DNA of 64,000 nucleotides from Planctomycetota bacterium (GTDB lineage Bacteria; Planctomycetota; SZUA-567; H5-PLA8): contig JAOSKN010000001.1 of the NCBI GenBank assembly GCA_027493525.1, positions 372,001-436,000 on the forward strand, in the 5' to 3' direction. Both the position numbers and the translations under genes were made by a program. The stretch's first letter is position 1. The number at the start of each line of letters is the position of its first letter. Shown piece after piece: positions 16,719-25,335 of this stretch. The notes beneath the pieces are model-generated. The model ran no database searches and was not told the DNA's origin. It worked only from the letters and a program-made list of their open reading frames with translations.

Positions 16719-17681
16719 CTACAGCTCCCCCAGCGCGCGCTTGAGCGCCAGGCCGGCCACGCCGGTCATGCCCGCGTCGTCGTAGAGTTCGGCCTTGACC
16801 AGCTTGAGCCGGGCGCCGGCGGGCGGCAGGGCGCGGCGCTTCATTTCCCGGATCATCGAGGGCGCGTAGAGGTTCCAGGCCGCGCTGAGCCCGCCGCCGA
16901 TCACGCCGACCTCCGGGTTGAGCACGTTGGCGAAGGAGGCGCAGGCGATGCCCAGGTGGGTTCCGAGGCGCTCGAAGAGCCCCTTGGCCGCCGCGTCGCC
17001 GGCGACGGCGCATTCCTCGATGAACTTCCCGTCGATCTTCTCGGCGGGCACGGAGGCGAGCTTCGAATCGGGATGCTGCTTCGCGGCCGCGCGGGCGTCG
17101 CGGATCACGGCGGTCGCCGAGCAGAGCGCCTCGAGCGAGCCCGGGTTGTCGAAGACCTGCTTCGGGCCGTCCGGGTCCACGACGACGTGGCCCAGGTGCC
17201 CGGCGATGTCGTCGATGCCCTTCCAGAGCCTGCCGTCGAGGATCAGCCCGCCGCCGACGCCGGTGCCCAGCGTGAGGATGAACATCGTCTTGCAGCCGCG
17301 GCCGGCCCCGCGGACGAACTCGCCCCAGCACGCGCTGTTCGCGTCGTTCTCGAGGAAGGTCGGGCGCTTGAGGCGTTCCTGGACCAGGCGCGCCAGCGGG
17401 ACGTCCTTCCAGCCCAGGTTCGGCGTCTCGACGATCGTGCCGGTCCGGGAGTTGAGCGGTCCTGGCGAGCCGATCCCGATGCAGGCGACCTCGTCATGCC
17501 GCTTGGCCGCTTCGCCCATGAGCTGCTCGGCCATGGCGACCATCTTGCCCACCACGTCCTCGGGCTTGGGGCGCGCGCCCACGGGCTGCTTCGCGCGGAA
17601 CATGATCTCGCCGGCTTCGTTGACCAGGCCGCAGCGGACGTTGGTGCCGCCCAGGTCGTACGCAATCACGTCTCGGCTCAC
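16719..17681 (-). CDS. ROK-family sugar kinase lacking the zinc motif
   Basis: A 320-residue ROK kinase. It shows AYDLGGTNVRCGLVNEAG (phosphate 1), GIGSPGPLNSRTGTIVETPNLGWKD, PTFLENDANSACWGE (catalytic Asp in END) and LTLGTGVGGGLILDG. It probably phosphorylates glucose or an N-acetylhexosamine with ATP. The family's GHxxxxxxGxxCxCGxxGCxE zinc site keeps only the leading GH; the three cysteines are replaced (DPDGPKQVFDNPGSLEAL). The GTG at 17681 was chosen because AGGAGG lies nine bases upstream; a GAGTTCC heptamer array abuts that ribosome-binding site. No sugar operon surrounds it. Confidence 0.85.
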   Translation of the reverse strand: MSRDVIAYDLGGTNVRCGLVNEAGEIMFRAKQPVGARPKPEDVVGKMVAMAEQLMGEAAKRHDEVACIGIGSPGPLNSRTGTIVETPNLGWKDVPLARLVQERLKRPTFLENDANSACWGEFVRGAGRGCKTMFILTLGTGVGGGLILDGRLWKGIDDIAGHLGHVVVDPDGPKQVFDNPGSLEALCSATAVIRDARAAAKQHPDSKLASVPAEKIDGKFIEECAVAGDAAAKGLFERLGTHLGIACASFANVLNPEVGVIGGGLSAAWNLYAPSMIREMKRRALPPAGARLKLVKAELYDDAGMTGVAGLALKRALGEL

Positions 17682-17696
17682 GGGATCGATCCTCCT

Positions 17697-17717
17697 GAGT
17701 TCCAAGTTCCGAGTTCC
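17697..17717. repeat. GAGTTCC heptamer array next to ROK ribosome-binding site
   Basis: Three units (GAGTTCC, AAGTTCC, GAGTTCC) directly adjoin the AGGAGG of the minus-strand ROK kinase gene. It is the one array in the window found at a gene start rather than a gene end. Confidence 0.75.
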
Positions 17718-17793
17718 AGGCCGGAATCCGAAGGCGCGTTACACGGTTGTAGACTCGGGATGGCTGAAGTCTACGACTCGGCCCGCGGGCGCG

Positions 17794-18723
17794 CTACTGC
17801 GGAGAGCCTGGAATGAACCGCCGCGACGGCGATGTGAATAAGTTTGGGTGAAGAATCCGGGAAAGCCGCTCCAACCCGTCCGCCAGCCGCGGCCCGGGTC
17901 GGCTGAAGTGGGCGTTGGCGTCGAGAAAATACACGCGCTTTTCACGCACGGCGGGCAAGCCGTCCCAGCCGGGCCGATTCGAGACCAGCCGCAATTCGCG
18001 CTCGGCCTTGGCGGCGTCGTACCCGCAGGGCATCACGAGCACGACGTCGGGTCGCGCCGCGACGACGGCTTCCCATGCGATCCGCTCCGAGGGCTTTCCC
18101 GCCACGGCCAGCGCGTCGCGGCCGCCGGCGAGTTCGACCATCTCGGGGACCCAGTGCCCGGCGCTGAAGAGCGGGTCGAGCCACTCCAGGCAGGCAACGC
18201 GCGGGCGCGCGGACTCCGGCAGCGCGCGCGTCCTCGCGGCGACGGCCTCGACCCGGGCGCGCAGCTCGGCGGCGAGCTCCGCGGCGCGCCCCGCGCGGCC
18301 GGCGGCCCGCCCAAGCCGCAACACGTCGCCGAAGACCTCATCGAGCCGCGTGGGGTCCAGCGAGAGCACCTCCGGCGCGGGGCGCAGGCCGCGGATCGTC
18401 TCCAGCAGGTGCTCGCGCGGGACCGCGCAGACATCGCAGAGCCCCTGCGTGACGACCAGGTCGGGGCGGAGTTCTTCCAGCACGCCGGGCTTGAAGCGAT
18501 AGACGCCCTCGCCGCGCGCGAGCGTCTCGCGGATCCGCGCGTCGATCTCGCCCGGGGGAAGATCCTTCCCTCCCGGCCCCAGGCAGCTCTCGATCACGAC
18601 GGTCTTCTCGCGCGCGATCCCCGGCGGGTAATCGCACTCGTGGGTGATCCCGACAAGTTCTTCGCGCAGCCCGAGCGCGCAGGCGATCTCGGTGGCGGAA
18701 GGGAGCAGGGAGACGATGCGCAT
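17794..18723 (-). CDS. Cobalamin-binding (BtuF-like) periplasmic-binding-fold protein
   Basis: 309 residues of the BtuF/FepB type III binding fold: MRIVSLLPSATEIACALGL, VGITHECDYPPGIA, LRPDLVVTQGLCDVCAVP, PRVACLEWLDPLFSAGHWVPEMVELAGG, RPDVVLVMPCGYD and VYFLDANAHFSRPGPRL. Proteins with this exact pattern are annotated as cobalamin-binding proteins and usually lack a signal peptide, as here, so a cytoplasmic role or non-transport function is possible. No BtuC/BtuD transporter genes are adjacent. A heptamer array occupies the entire 112-base gap to the upstream rdgB gene and leaves no Shine-Dalgarno before the ATG. Confidence 0.8.
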   Translation of the reverse strand: MRIVSLLPSATEIACALGLREELVGITHECDYPPGIAREKTVVIESCLGPGGKDLPPGEIDARIRETLARGEGVYRFKPGVLEELRPDLVVTQGLCDVCAVPREHLLETIRGLRPAPEVLSLDPTRLDEVFGDVLRLGRAAGRAGRAAELAAELRARVEAVAARTRALPESARPRVACLEWLDPLFSAGHWVPEMVELAGGRDALAVAGKPSERIAWEAVVAARPDVVLVMPCGYDAAKAERELRLVSNRPGWDGLPAVREKRVYFLDANAHFSRPGPRLADGLERLSRILHPNLFTSPSRRFIPGSPQ

Positions 18724-18835
18724 TTTGAATGTATGAAGTATGAAGTATGAAGTATGAAGTATGAAGTGGAATAGGCGGCACGCTCCTTCTACTTCATATT
18801 TCCTAATTCATATTTCATCCTTTCTTCTCCCTCGC
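18724..18835. repeat. Convergent heptamer arrays filling rdgB-BtuF spacer
   Basis: Bases 18733-18767 are five exact ATGAAGT units. After a 23-base spacer, 18791-18832 are six units of the complementary type (ACTTCAT, ATTTCCT, AATTCAT, ATTTCAT, CCTTTCT, TCTCCCT). The halves can pair (ATGAAGT with ACTTCAT). The element stretches from the rdgB stop (18836) to the next start (18723). Confidence 0.85.
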
Positions 18836-19453
18836 TTAGCGCTCGAACGTCTCGCCCTGGCTCAGCAGGTTCTTCAGCTCAGAACGGAAGAGCTTGACGG
18901 CGCGGGCGCGGTGGCTCAGCCGGTTCTTCTCTTCGAGCGTCAGTTCCGCGAGGGCCTTGCCGGCGTCGTCGGCGAAGAATACCGGGTCGTAGCCGAAGCC
19001 CAGCCCGCCGCGGGGGGCCTCGAGGATGCGGCCGGGGCAGGTGGCGCGGAAGGTGGCGGGTTCGTCGCCGGGGCGGCAGAGCGCGATGACACAGACGAAG
19101 CGCGCGGTCCGGCGCGCCTCGGGGACGCCGTCGAGTTCCCGCAGCAGCTTGGCGATGTTGTCGCGGAAGGTGCAACCCTCGCCCGCATAGCGCGCGGCGT
19201 AGAGGCCGGGGCGGCCGTCCAGCGCGTCGACCTCCAGGCCCGTGTCGTCGGCGATGGACCACTCGCCGGTGAGGTTCAGGGCCGCGCGGGCCTTGAGGAT
19301 CGCGTTCTCATCGAGCGTCTTGCCGTCCTCGATGGGGTCGAAGGCGCCGAACTCGCCGGCCGCGCGGAGCACGACGTTCACCCCGGCCAGGAGCGGCCGG
19401 ATCTCGTCGAGCTTATGCGTGTTGTTCGTGCCGACCACGAGGATGCGCGCCAT
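18836..19453 (-). CDS. rdgB: Non-canonical purine NTP pyrophosphatase RdgB/HAM1
   Basis: 205 residues with the family's start (ARILVVGTNNTHKLDEI), NAILKARAALNLTGEWSIADDTGLEVDALDGRPGLYAARYAG, and the C-terminal GFGYDPVFFADDAGKALAELTLEEKNRLSHRARAVKLF. It hydrolyses dITP, ITP and XTP to monophosphates and keeps deaminated purines out of nucleic acids. All signature motifs and length are normal. The short C-terminal tail ends at a stop codon that touches a heptamer array. Confidence 0.96.
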   Translation of the reverse strand: MARILVVGTNNTHKLDEIRPLLAGVNVVLRAAGEFGAFDPIEDGKTLDENAILKARAALNLTGEWSIADDTGLEVDALDGRPGLYAARYAGEGCTFRDNIAKLLRELDGVPEARRTARFVCVIALCRPGDEPATFRATCPGRILEAPRGGLGFGYDPVFFADDAGKALAELTLEEKNRLSHRARAVKLFRSELKNLLSQGETFER

Positions 19454-19611
19454 GCCTTCACCCTACCCCGTGTCCCCGGCCTGGCAACGGCGCGCGCGGG
19501 TTTAAGACACCTTCATGAGGTCAGAATCCGTTTGACCGCCTGAGCCCTTGCCCCTAAACCAAGCGCACCGGAGGCTTCTTTCGATTCACACGGTATAAGG
19601 GGGGCCAAACC

Positions 19612-20838
19612 ATGGCCGGCAATCGCGGCGTCGCTTACGTAGGTCCGGGCAAGGTCGAAATCACCAAGATCGATTACCCGAAGCTCGAACTGAAGGAACA
19701 GAAGCGCAAGTGCGAGCACGGCGTGATCCTTAAGATCGTCTGCACCAACATCTGCGGCAGCGACCAGCACATGGTCCGCGGGCGCACCACCGCGCCGTCC
19801 GGGCTGATCCTGGGGCACGAGATCACCGGCGAGGTGGTCGAGTGCGGGCGCGACGTGGAGTTCATCCGCAAGGGCGACCTGGTCAGCGTGCCCTTCAACA
19901 TCGCCTGCGGGCGCTGCCGGAACTGCAAGGAAGGGAAGACGGGCATCTGCCTCAACGTCAACCCCGCCCGCCCCGGCGCGGCTTACGGCTACGTGGACAT
20001 GGGCGGCTGGGTCGGCGGGCAGGCCGAGTACGTCATGGTCCCCTACGCCGACTTTAACCTGCTCAAGCTCGCCGCCAGCGACCCCAAGCGCGACAAGGGC
20101 CTGCCGGACCGCGACACGGCCATGGCCAAGATCCGCGACCTGGCGCTGCTGAGCGACATCTTCCCGACCGGCTTCCACGGCGCCTACACCGCCGGCGTCG
20201 GCCCGGGCAGCACCGTCTACGTCGCGGGCGCCGGCCCGGTGGGCCTGGCCTGCGCGGCCTCCGCGCAGTTGCTCGGCGCGGCCGTCGTGATCGTCGGCGA
20301 CCTGATCCCCGAGCGGCTCAAGCAGGCCAAGAAGTTCGGCTGCGAAATCGTCGACGTCAGCAAAAAGGCGACGGTGGCCGAGCAGATCGAGCAGATCCTG
20401 GGCGTGCCCGAGGTGGACGCGGCGGTGGACTGCGTGGGCTTCGAAGCCCGCGGCTGCGGCCACGACCACAGCAAGGAAGTCCCCGCGGCCGTGCTCAACT
20501 CGGTCATGGAGATCGTCCGCGCCGGCGGCGACATCGGCATCCCCGGCCTGTACGTCACCGGCGACCCCGGCGCGGTGGACGCGGAGGCCAAGATCGGCAG
20601 CCTGCGCATCCGCATCGGCCTGGGCTGGGCCAAGAGCTGCCGCTTCCAGACCGGCCAGTGCCCCGTCATGCGCTACAACCGCAACCTGATGCAGGCGATC
20701 CTGCACGACAAGATCCAGATCGCCAAGGCCGTCAACGTGACCACCATCAAGCTCGACGACGCCCCGAAGGGCTACCAGGACTTCGACAAGGGCGCGGCCA
20801 AGAAGTTCATCATCGACCCGCACGGGATGGTGGCGTAA
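19612..20838 (+). CDS. fdhA: Glutathione-independent formaldehyde dehydrogenase (zinc alcohol dehydrogenase family)
   Basis: 408 residues closely matching FdhA-type medium-chain dehydrogenases: NRGVAYVGPGKVEI, CTNICGSDQHMVRG (catalytic zinc Cys), GLILGHEITGEVVE (zinc His), structural-zinc cysteines in CGRCRNCKEGKTGIC, GYVDMGGWVGGQAEYVMVPYAD, and the NAD site VYVAGAGPVGLACAA. It oxidises formaldehyde or related aldehydes with NAD+ without added glutathione. AAGGGGGG lies upstream of the ATG and a TATAAG box about 20 bases before it. It is monocistronic, flanked by a strong terminator. Family members also include aldehyde dismutases, so the substrate is not certain. Confidence 0.9.
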   Translation: MAGNRGVAYVGPGKVEITKIDYPKLELKEQKRKCEHGVILKIVCTNICGSDQHMVRGRTTAPSGLILGHEITGEVVECGRDVEFIRKGDLVSVPFNIACGRCRNCKEGKTGICLNVNPARPGAAYGYVDMGGWVGGQAEYVMVPYADFNLLKLAASDPKRDKGLPDRDTAMAKIRDLALLSDIFPTGFHGAYTAGVGPGSTVYVAGAGPVGLACAASAQLLGAAVVIVGDLIPERLKQAKKFGCEIVDVSKKATVAEQIEQILGVPEVDAAVDCVGFEARGCGHDHSKEVPAAVLNSVMEIVRAGGDIGIPGLYVTGDPGAVDAEAKIGSLRIRIGLGWAKSCRFQTGQCPVMRYNRNLMQAILHDKIQIAKAVNVTTIKLDDAPKGYQDFDKGAAKKFIIDPHGMVA

Positions 20839-20877
20839 GGCCCCGGTCTCACCGCGGAGGCACGGTGCAAAGCAGAA

Positions 20878-20914
20878 GGGGTGTCCGCGGCGAGCGGACA
20901 CCCCTTCGTTGTTT
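20878..20914. terminator. Bidirectional rho-independent terminator
   Basis: GGGGTGTCCGC (20878-20888) pairs perfectly with GCGGACACCCC (20894-20904) around GGCGA, followed by TTCGTTGTTT. It sits 40 bases after fdhA and 50 bases after the stop of the convergent membrane-protein gene, so it can serve both. Confidence 0.85.
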
Positions 20915-20930
20915 CCACGGCTCGTCTCTC

Positions 20931-20951
20931 GGAACTCGGAACTCGGAACTT
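20931..20951. repeat. GGAACTC heptamer array
   Basis: Three units (GGAACTC, GGAACTC, GGAACTT) end two bases from the stop codon of the minus-strand gene at 20954. An octamer-like CCGCGGAGGCACGG run lies at 20850-20866 on the far side of the terminator, the same polarity as at 705-809. Confidence 0.8.
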
Positions 20952-20953
20952 AC

Positions 20954-21406
20954 CTACACACCCCGCGCGGCCTGGATCGCGGCCAGCAGGTTCGCCGCGT
21001 CGTCGGTGCCGATGCGGAAGACCCGGCCGTTCGCGTACTCCAGTTCCACTGCGTCCAGCCCCGAGACGTTCCACATCCAGCCCTTGCCGATCCAGCGGAT
21101 CCCCCAGCCCATCAGCCAGTGGTTGCGCACGGCGCGCGCGGCGCGGACCTCGCGGAACTCGATGCGCTTCCTGAGCAGTCCCGGCCCCAGCGCGAGCTCG
21201 ACGGCATCCGGCTGCACTTCCACGCGGAGCTGATGAAATAGAAGGCCGACCGCGCCGAGCAGCAGGCCGGTCGCCGTCAGGATCGTCGCCGCCGGCTGCG
21301 CGACGAAGGGCGCGGCCGCGAGCATGGCGATGGCCGGCGCGAAGACGGTGCAGCGGATCACGGTACCCGCCTGCGTATGCCGGTAGGCGTTGAAGGCGGC
21401 GAACAT
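20954..21406 (-). CDS. Small membrane protein with PH-like domain
   Basis: A 150-residue protein with two hydrophobic segments (about residues 18-38 and 40-58). A soluble domain follows, with VEVQPDAVELALGPGLLRKRIEFREVRAARAVRN, WGIRWIGKGWMWNVSG and VELEYANGRVFRIGTDDAANLLAAI. This resembles bacterial PH-domain (bPH2/YdbS-like) membrane proteins, whose function is generally unknown. It stands alone between terminators and the ceramidase-like gene. Assignment rests on layout rather than a diagnostic motif. Confidence 0.7.
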   Translation of the reverse strand: MFAAFNAYRHTQAGTVIRCTVFAPAIAMLAAAPFVAQPAATILTATGLLLGAVGLLFHQLRVEVQPDAVELALGPGLLRKRIEFREVRAARAVRNHWLMGWGIRWIGKGWMWNVSGLDAVELEYANGRVFRIGTDDAANLLAAIQAARGV

Positions 21407-21493
21407 GACGGTCCCTCCTTTCTCAATCCAGAATACCGCGCGCGGCAGGAGGTCTTTCGGGAAACCGGACCGGATTCGCCGCGGGGGCGCGGA

Positions 21494-22810
21494 TTACGGC
21501 AGGTCATTCAAAAGCCGGTCCAGCGCGGCGTGGTAGCAGCGTTCGACCTCCGGCGTAAGCAGGCTCACCGTCGGTTCGTAGCCCCCTTCGGCGTACATCG
21601 CGGCGGTCGGGATGTACTGGAGCGAACCGTCGCCGTAGGCGGCCGCGGCGAGGAAGCGTTCGGGCGCGCGCGCCTGCGCGTAAAGCTGGTACTCGACGAC
21701 GGTCTCGGCCGGCAGCGAGAGGACGTGGACGCGCGGGCCCAGGTCCAGCCGCGTCAGCGGGGTCCAGGGGCGCTTGAGAAAGCCTTGCAGCGCCTCCAGG
21801 CGCATGGCCTCGTGGCAGGCCTTGTGCCGGTCCGCGGCGTCCGCGATGGCCGTTCGGAGCTTCGCGAGCGTGCAGCGTTGCGTGTCGAGGGGCAGCTCAA
21901 AGCGCGCGCGCTTCAGGCGCAGCGGGCCGGCCTCGCGGAGCTCCAGCGCGCGAACGTTGGCGGCGAGGGCCTCGCCGAGCCGCGCGCCGAGGAGCTTCAG
22001 ATTGCGCTCCTTGGAGGGCGTCGTGTATTTGCCGAAGGTGATGTTCCCCGCGCAGCCGGTGAAGTAGACATGCTGCCCGCCCGGGTGCGCGCGGCGCAGG
22101 TGCGCGAGCGCCACGCCGGGGATGTCGGCGGAGACCATGTTCCGGCCGTACGCGCCCATCGGATGCGTGGCGTAGAAGTGCAGCGTCGCCAGCGGCCGCC
22201 CGCCCGCGCCGAGAAAGCCGATCGTGCGCAGCAGCGGGTCGATCCGGCCCACGGGCCACGCCTGGAGCTTCGGGTCCGTGGTCATGCTCCAGCGCATGGC
22301 CTGGACCTTGCCATCGGGGCCGACGAGCCGGCGGTTGGAGGCCAGCCCCGCCACGCGGCGTTCGGCCGTCGCGAGGGCTTCCACCTTGCGCCACGCGCCG
22401 CGCGCGCCCGGCCGCACGGCGGCGCGGATCGCCGCGTCGATCTTCTTCAGCAGCTCGTCCCAGTAGGCGTCCTCGCCCGGCGCGAGGAGTTTGCGCCGCC
22501 GGAGCATGGCGCGCACGCCCCGCGAGGGCGGGCGGAGGCTGTCGTGCTGGTGCACGCTGTGGAAGAGCACGTTCCCCGGCGGAACGCCGGCCGCGCGCGC
22601 CACGACCCCGCGCCGCTCGGCGTACGCCTTGCCGTAGAGCCCGATGATCTCGGCGGCGCAGAGGACCACGCGCGCGGCGCCGTCGTCGAACACCACTCCG
22701 CGCAGGTGGATGGGCGCGTCGGTCTTGCGATTGAATCCGTACGCCAGCGGCATCCCCACCGGCGGCGTGATGTCCACGGTGAAGGGCGCGAGGCGGAGCT
22801 TGGTGGGCAA
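21494..22810 (-). CDS. Neutral/alkaline non-lysosomal ceramidase-like protein
   Basis: 438 residues beginning RLAPFTVDITPPVGMPLAYGFN, then FDDGAARVVLCAAEIIGLYG, and VLFHSVHQHDSLRPPS, where family members have zinc-binding histidines (SSTHTHSGP type). TLHFYATHPMGAYGRNMVSADIPGVALAHL is a second metal-region motif. This is the N-terminal domain of the neutral ceramidase family, common in planctomycetes as proteins of unproven substrate. It may hydrolyse amide-linked lipids or other substrates. It lacks a recognisable signal peptide. It is the most downstream gene of a minus-strand cluster of degradative proteins. Confidence 0.75.
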   Translation of the reverse strand: MPTKLRLAPFTVDITPPVGMPLAYGFNRKTDAPIHLRGVVFDDGAARVVLCAAEIIGLYGKAYAERRGVVARAAGVPPGNVLFHSVHQHDSLRPPSRGVRAMLRRRKLLAPGEDAYWDELLKKIDAAIRAAVRPGARGAWRKVEALATAERRVAGLASNRRLVGPDGKVQAMRWSMTTDPKLQAWPVGRIDPLLRTIGFLGAGGRPLATLHFYATHPMGAYGRNMVSADIPGVALAHLRRAHPGGQHVYFTGCAGNITFGKYTTPSKERNLKLLGARLGEALAANVRALELREAGPLRLKRARFELPLDTQRCTLAKLRTAIADAADRHKACHEAMRLEALQGFLKRPWTPLTRLDLGPRVHVLSLPAETVVEYQLYAQARAPERFLAAAAYGDGSLQYIPTAAMYAEGGYEPTVSLLTPEVERCYHAALDRLLNDLP

Positions 22811-22854
22811 GGACGATGCCCCTCGCGGAATTCATCCCCCTACCTGCGCGCATC

Positions 22855-22927
22855 AAATACCCCCCTTGCGGGAGGGGGCCAGGGGGAGGGCGAACTCGGA
22901 ACTCGGAACTCGGAACTCGGAACTGAA
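22855..22927. repeat. G-rich dispersed repeat plus GAACTCG heptamer array
   Basis: Bases 22855-22890 carry a CCCCCTTGCGGGAGGGGGCC-type dispersed repeat. Five GAACTCG/GAACTGA heptamers follow at 22892-22926 and run into the stop codon (22928-22930) of the minus-strand propeller gene. Confidence 0.8.
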
Positions 22928-23851
22928 CTACACCTTCTTGAGCTTCGTCACGCGGCCGTCGTTGATCCACTCCACGACGAAGATGTTGCCCTTCTTGTCC
23001 ACATGGAGGCCGTGGGGGCTGGTGAAGCTGCCGGCGTGCCGCCATTCGGGCTTGATGTTCGGCCAGCCCTCGAGCTTCCAGCCTTCGTGCCGCTCGCCGA
23101 CGTGGCAGACGAGCTGGTCGTTCTTGTCGAGGATGGTGAGGCGGCTGTGCAGGTCGGGGATGTAGATCTCGTCGCCGTGCTGAATGGTCGTGCAGGGCTT
23201 GCGGACGATCCCGACGCCGGTGATCTTGACGAACTTGCCGTCGAGGTCGAAGTACTGGAGCCGGCTGTTGCCGCGGTCGCTGACGAGGACCAGGGGCTGC
23301 TTGCCGCGCGTGTCGATCATGATCCCGTGGCAGTTGCTGAGCTGCCCTTCGCCGCTGCCGGGGCCGCCGAAGCTGCCCTTGTACGAACCGTCCTTCGCCG
23401 CGTACATGTGGATCCACGGCTGGCCGTAGCCGTCGGCGACGTAGACGACGCCGTTGGGGCCGACGGCGGTCTCGGTGGGCGAGAAGAGCTTGCCGTCGCT
23501 GTCGTAGGTCTCGGGCCTGGGCGGCGTGGTGATCGACCACTGAGGCTTGCCGTCGAGCGTGCACTTGACCACCTGGCGCTGGTTGGTCAGCGAGAGGTAG
23601 AAGTACTCCGCGCCGTCCTCCACGCTGTAGTGCAGGCCGTGCGCGCCGGAGGCGTAGGCGCCGCCCCACGAACTGAGGAGCTTCCCTTCGGGATCGAAGA
23701 CGTAGAAGCTGCTCTTGCTGGCGTTATGGATGTAGATGCGCCCGGCCTTGTCCTCGGCCACGCCGTGCGTGTAGCCGTAGGCGCGGCCTTCGGGGAGCGA
23801 ACCCCAGCCTTCGACCCATTCGTAGCGGTGCGAGCCCTCGCCGACGATCAT
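22928..23851 (-). CDS. NHL-type beta-propeller protein
   Basis: 307 residues made of repeated propeller blades: HGVAEDKAGRIYIHNASKSSFYVFDPEGKLLSSWGG, GPNGVVYVADGYGQPWIHMYAAKDGSYKGSFGG, GIMIDTRGKQPLVLVSDRGNSRLQYFDLDGKFVK and GLHVDKKGNIFVVEWINDGRVTKLKK. This matches NHL/6-bladed propellers such as peptidylglycine alpha-amidating lyase-like proteins. The fold is a scaffold for binding or lyase activity; no catalytic residues can be assigned. It has no signal peptide. It lies between the pectate-lyase-fold gene and the ceramidase-like gene on the same strand. Confidence 0.8.
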   Translation of the reverse strand: MIVGEGSHRYEWVEGWGSLPEGRAYGYTHGVAEDKAGRIYIHNASKSSFYVFDPEGKLLSSWGGAYASGAHGLHYSVEDGAEYFYLSLTNQRQVVKCTLDGKPQWSITTPPRPETYDSDGKLFSPTETAVGPNGVVYVADGYGQPWIHMYAAKDGSYKGSFGGPGSGEGQLSNCHGIMIDTRGKQPLVLVSDRGNSRLQYFDLDGKFVKITGVGIVRKPCTTIQHGDEIYIPDLHSRLTILDKNDQLVCHVGERHEGWKLEGWPNIKPEWRHAGSFTSPHGLHVDKKGNIFVVEWINDGRVTKLKKV

Positions 23852-23938
23852 TTCGGTATCCCCCCGGATCGAGTTATCGAGCGGGGCCGATGCTAGACGC
23901 GCGGCGGCGGCGGGTCAACTGAACGCGACCGCGCCGGC

Positions 23939-25318
23939 TCAGCGCCCGGCCTCCGGCGCGGGCGCCGCGGGCTGCGGGTTCCCCGGCGGCGGGGCCAGGA
24001 GCCGGTCGGGCGCGCTGGGATACACGGCGTGGTGCGGGAGGAGCTTGGCGCCGTGCTGGACGTACTTGCCATCGACCATGCCGTCCAGAGCGACGATGGC
24101 GTTGCGGACCTCGTAGCCGCAATGCGCGTCGCATTCGATCTGCCGCGGGTCGGCGAAGCCGCGGAAGCGGCAGTTGTTCAATTGCAGCCAGCCGGGCGCG
24201 CCGCCCTCCTTGCCTTCGAGCTTCGCGACCCGGCCGGTGAGGATCGACGACTCGACCGTCACGTTCGCGCCGTCGCCGACGAAGATCGCGGGCGTGCGGT
24301 CGTCGCCGCCGCGGATCACGTTGGGCGCGGCGACATCGAGGCCGGTCAGTTTCACTACCGTCTCGCCCCGCGCGCGCAGGATCACGGTGCGCTTGTCCGA
24401 CATGTCCTTTCCTTCGACGCGCGGCCAGTTCAGGTTCACGTCCACGCGGAGGTTCGAGAACGTGAAGGTCCCCGCGTTGATGCCGCCCTGGTCGATGCGA
24501 ATGACCTCCTCGCAGTCGATCGCGAAGCAGGAGATGCCTTCGGTGCAGCCGCCGCCCGCGAAGTGCCATACCTGCCGGCAGCCCCCGCCGTGGCAGGCGA
24601 TGAAAAGCATGTCCAGGTTCTGCACCGAGACCTGCTTGTAGCCCGTGTCGAGGTTCTCGAACCAGACGTCCAGGAAGGTGCTCGTATCGCCGTTGCTGGG
24701 ATGCCCCTCGCCCACCTCGACGCCCATTTTGGCGTCGGCGAGCACGACGCGGTCGAGGCGCCAGCGCCCCGTGCGGTTCAGGCGCAGCAGAATGCCGGCC
24801 TTCTCCTTGCCGATCAGCCCAAGGTTGTGCAGTTCGACGCCCTGCACGAAGTCGCCGTCCAGCAGCGTCCCGCCTTCGTCGCCGTCCCAGACAAGTTGCG
24901 TGACGGCGCGCGGCACCCGCGGTTGCCCGACCTTGCCCCCGAATTTATTGGCGCCGCCGGACCCCCAGACGACGAGGTTCCAGTGGTGGCGCTGAAGCTT
25001 TAGCGTCCGCGTGACGCGGTAATGGCCGGGGGGCAAATATACCATTCCGCGCGCGAGGGCCATGGAATCCTTCATGCCCTCCTTGGTATAGGCCGCGGCG
25101 TCGAAGGCCTTTTGGAGCGCCTCCGTGTCGTCGGCCTGCCCGTCGCCCACGGCGCCAAAATCCTTCACGTTCAGCATGGCCTGCCGCGGCGGGCCGGGCT
25201 CGGGCTCTGCGCCGGAGACACAGGACCCGTGGAACGCCAGGAGCGCGGCCAGCAACAAGGCGGCCGGAAGGCGGTACTCGAACACTTGGAGTCCTCCAAT
25301 GAAAGGCCCAGGGCGCAA
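23939..25318 (-). CDS. Secreted pectate-lyase-superfamily (right-handed beta-helix) protein
   Basis: 459 residues with an N-terminal signal (about residues 16-36, LPAALLLAALLAFHGSCVSGAE). The hallmark of the Pectate_lyase_3/GH28-like family follows: LNVKDFGAVGDGQADDTEALQKAFDAA. Then come many short beta-helix turns (VELHNLGLIGKEKAGILLRLNR, FSNLRVDVNLNW, GLDVAAPNVIRGG). These proteins bind or cleave polysaccharides; the catalytic residues differ between subfamilies and cannot be named here. It is 17 bases downstream of the GH50-like gene on the same strand, so probably co-transcribed with it. Confidence 0.82.
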   Translation of the reverse strand: MRPGPFIGGLQVFEYRLPAALLLAALLAFHGSCVSGAEPEPGPPRQAMLNVKDFGAVGDGQADDTEALQKAFDAAAYTKEGMKDSMALARGMVYLPPGHYRVTRTLKLQRHHWNLVVWGSGGANKFGGKVGQPRVPRAVTQLVWDGDEGGTLLDGDFVQGVELHNLGLIGKEKAGILLRLNRTGRWRLDRVVLADAKMGVEVGEGHPSNGDTSTFLDVWFENLDTGYKQVSVQNLDMLFIACHGGGCRQVWHFAGGGCTEGISCFAIDCEEVIRIDQGGINAGTFTFSNLRVDVNLNWPRVEGKDMSDKRTVILRARGETVVKLTGLDVAAPNVIRGGDDRTPAIFVGDGANVTVESSILTGRVAKLEGKEGGAPGWLQLNNCRFRGFADPRQIECDAHCGYEVRNAIVALDGMVDGKYVQHGAKLLPHHAVYPSAPDRLLAPPPGNPQPAAPAPEAGR

Positions 25319-25335
25319 AGCGCGCGGGCGCCGGT

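Noticed and set aside
18724..18835. Riboswitch upstream of the cobalamin-binding-type gene
   Set aside because: The whole spacer consists of heptamer repeats; no cobalamin-riboswitch features such as a B12-box are visible.
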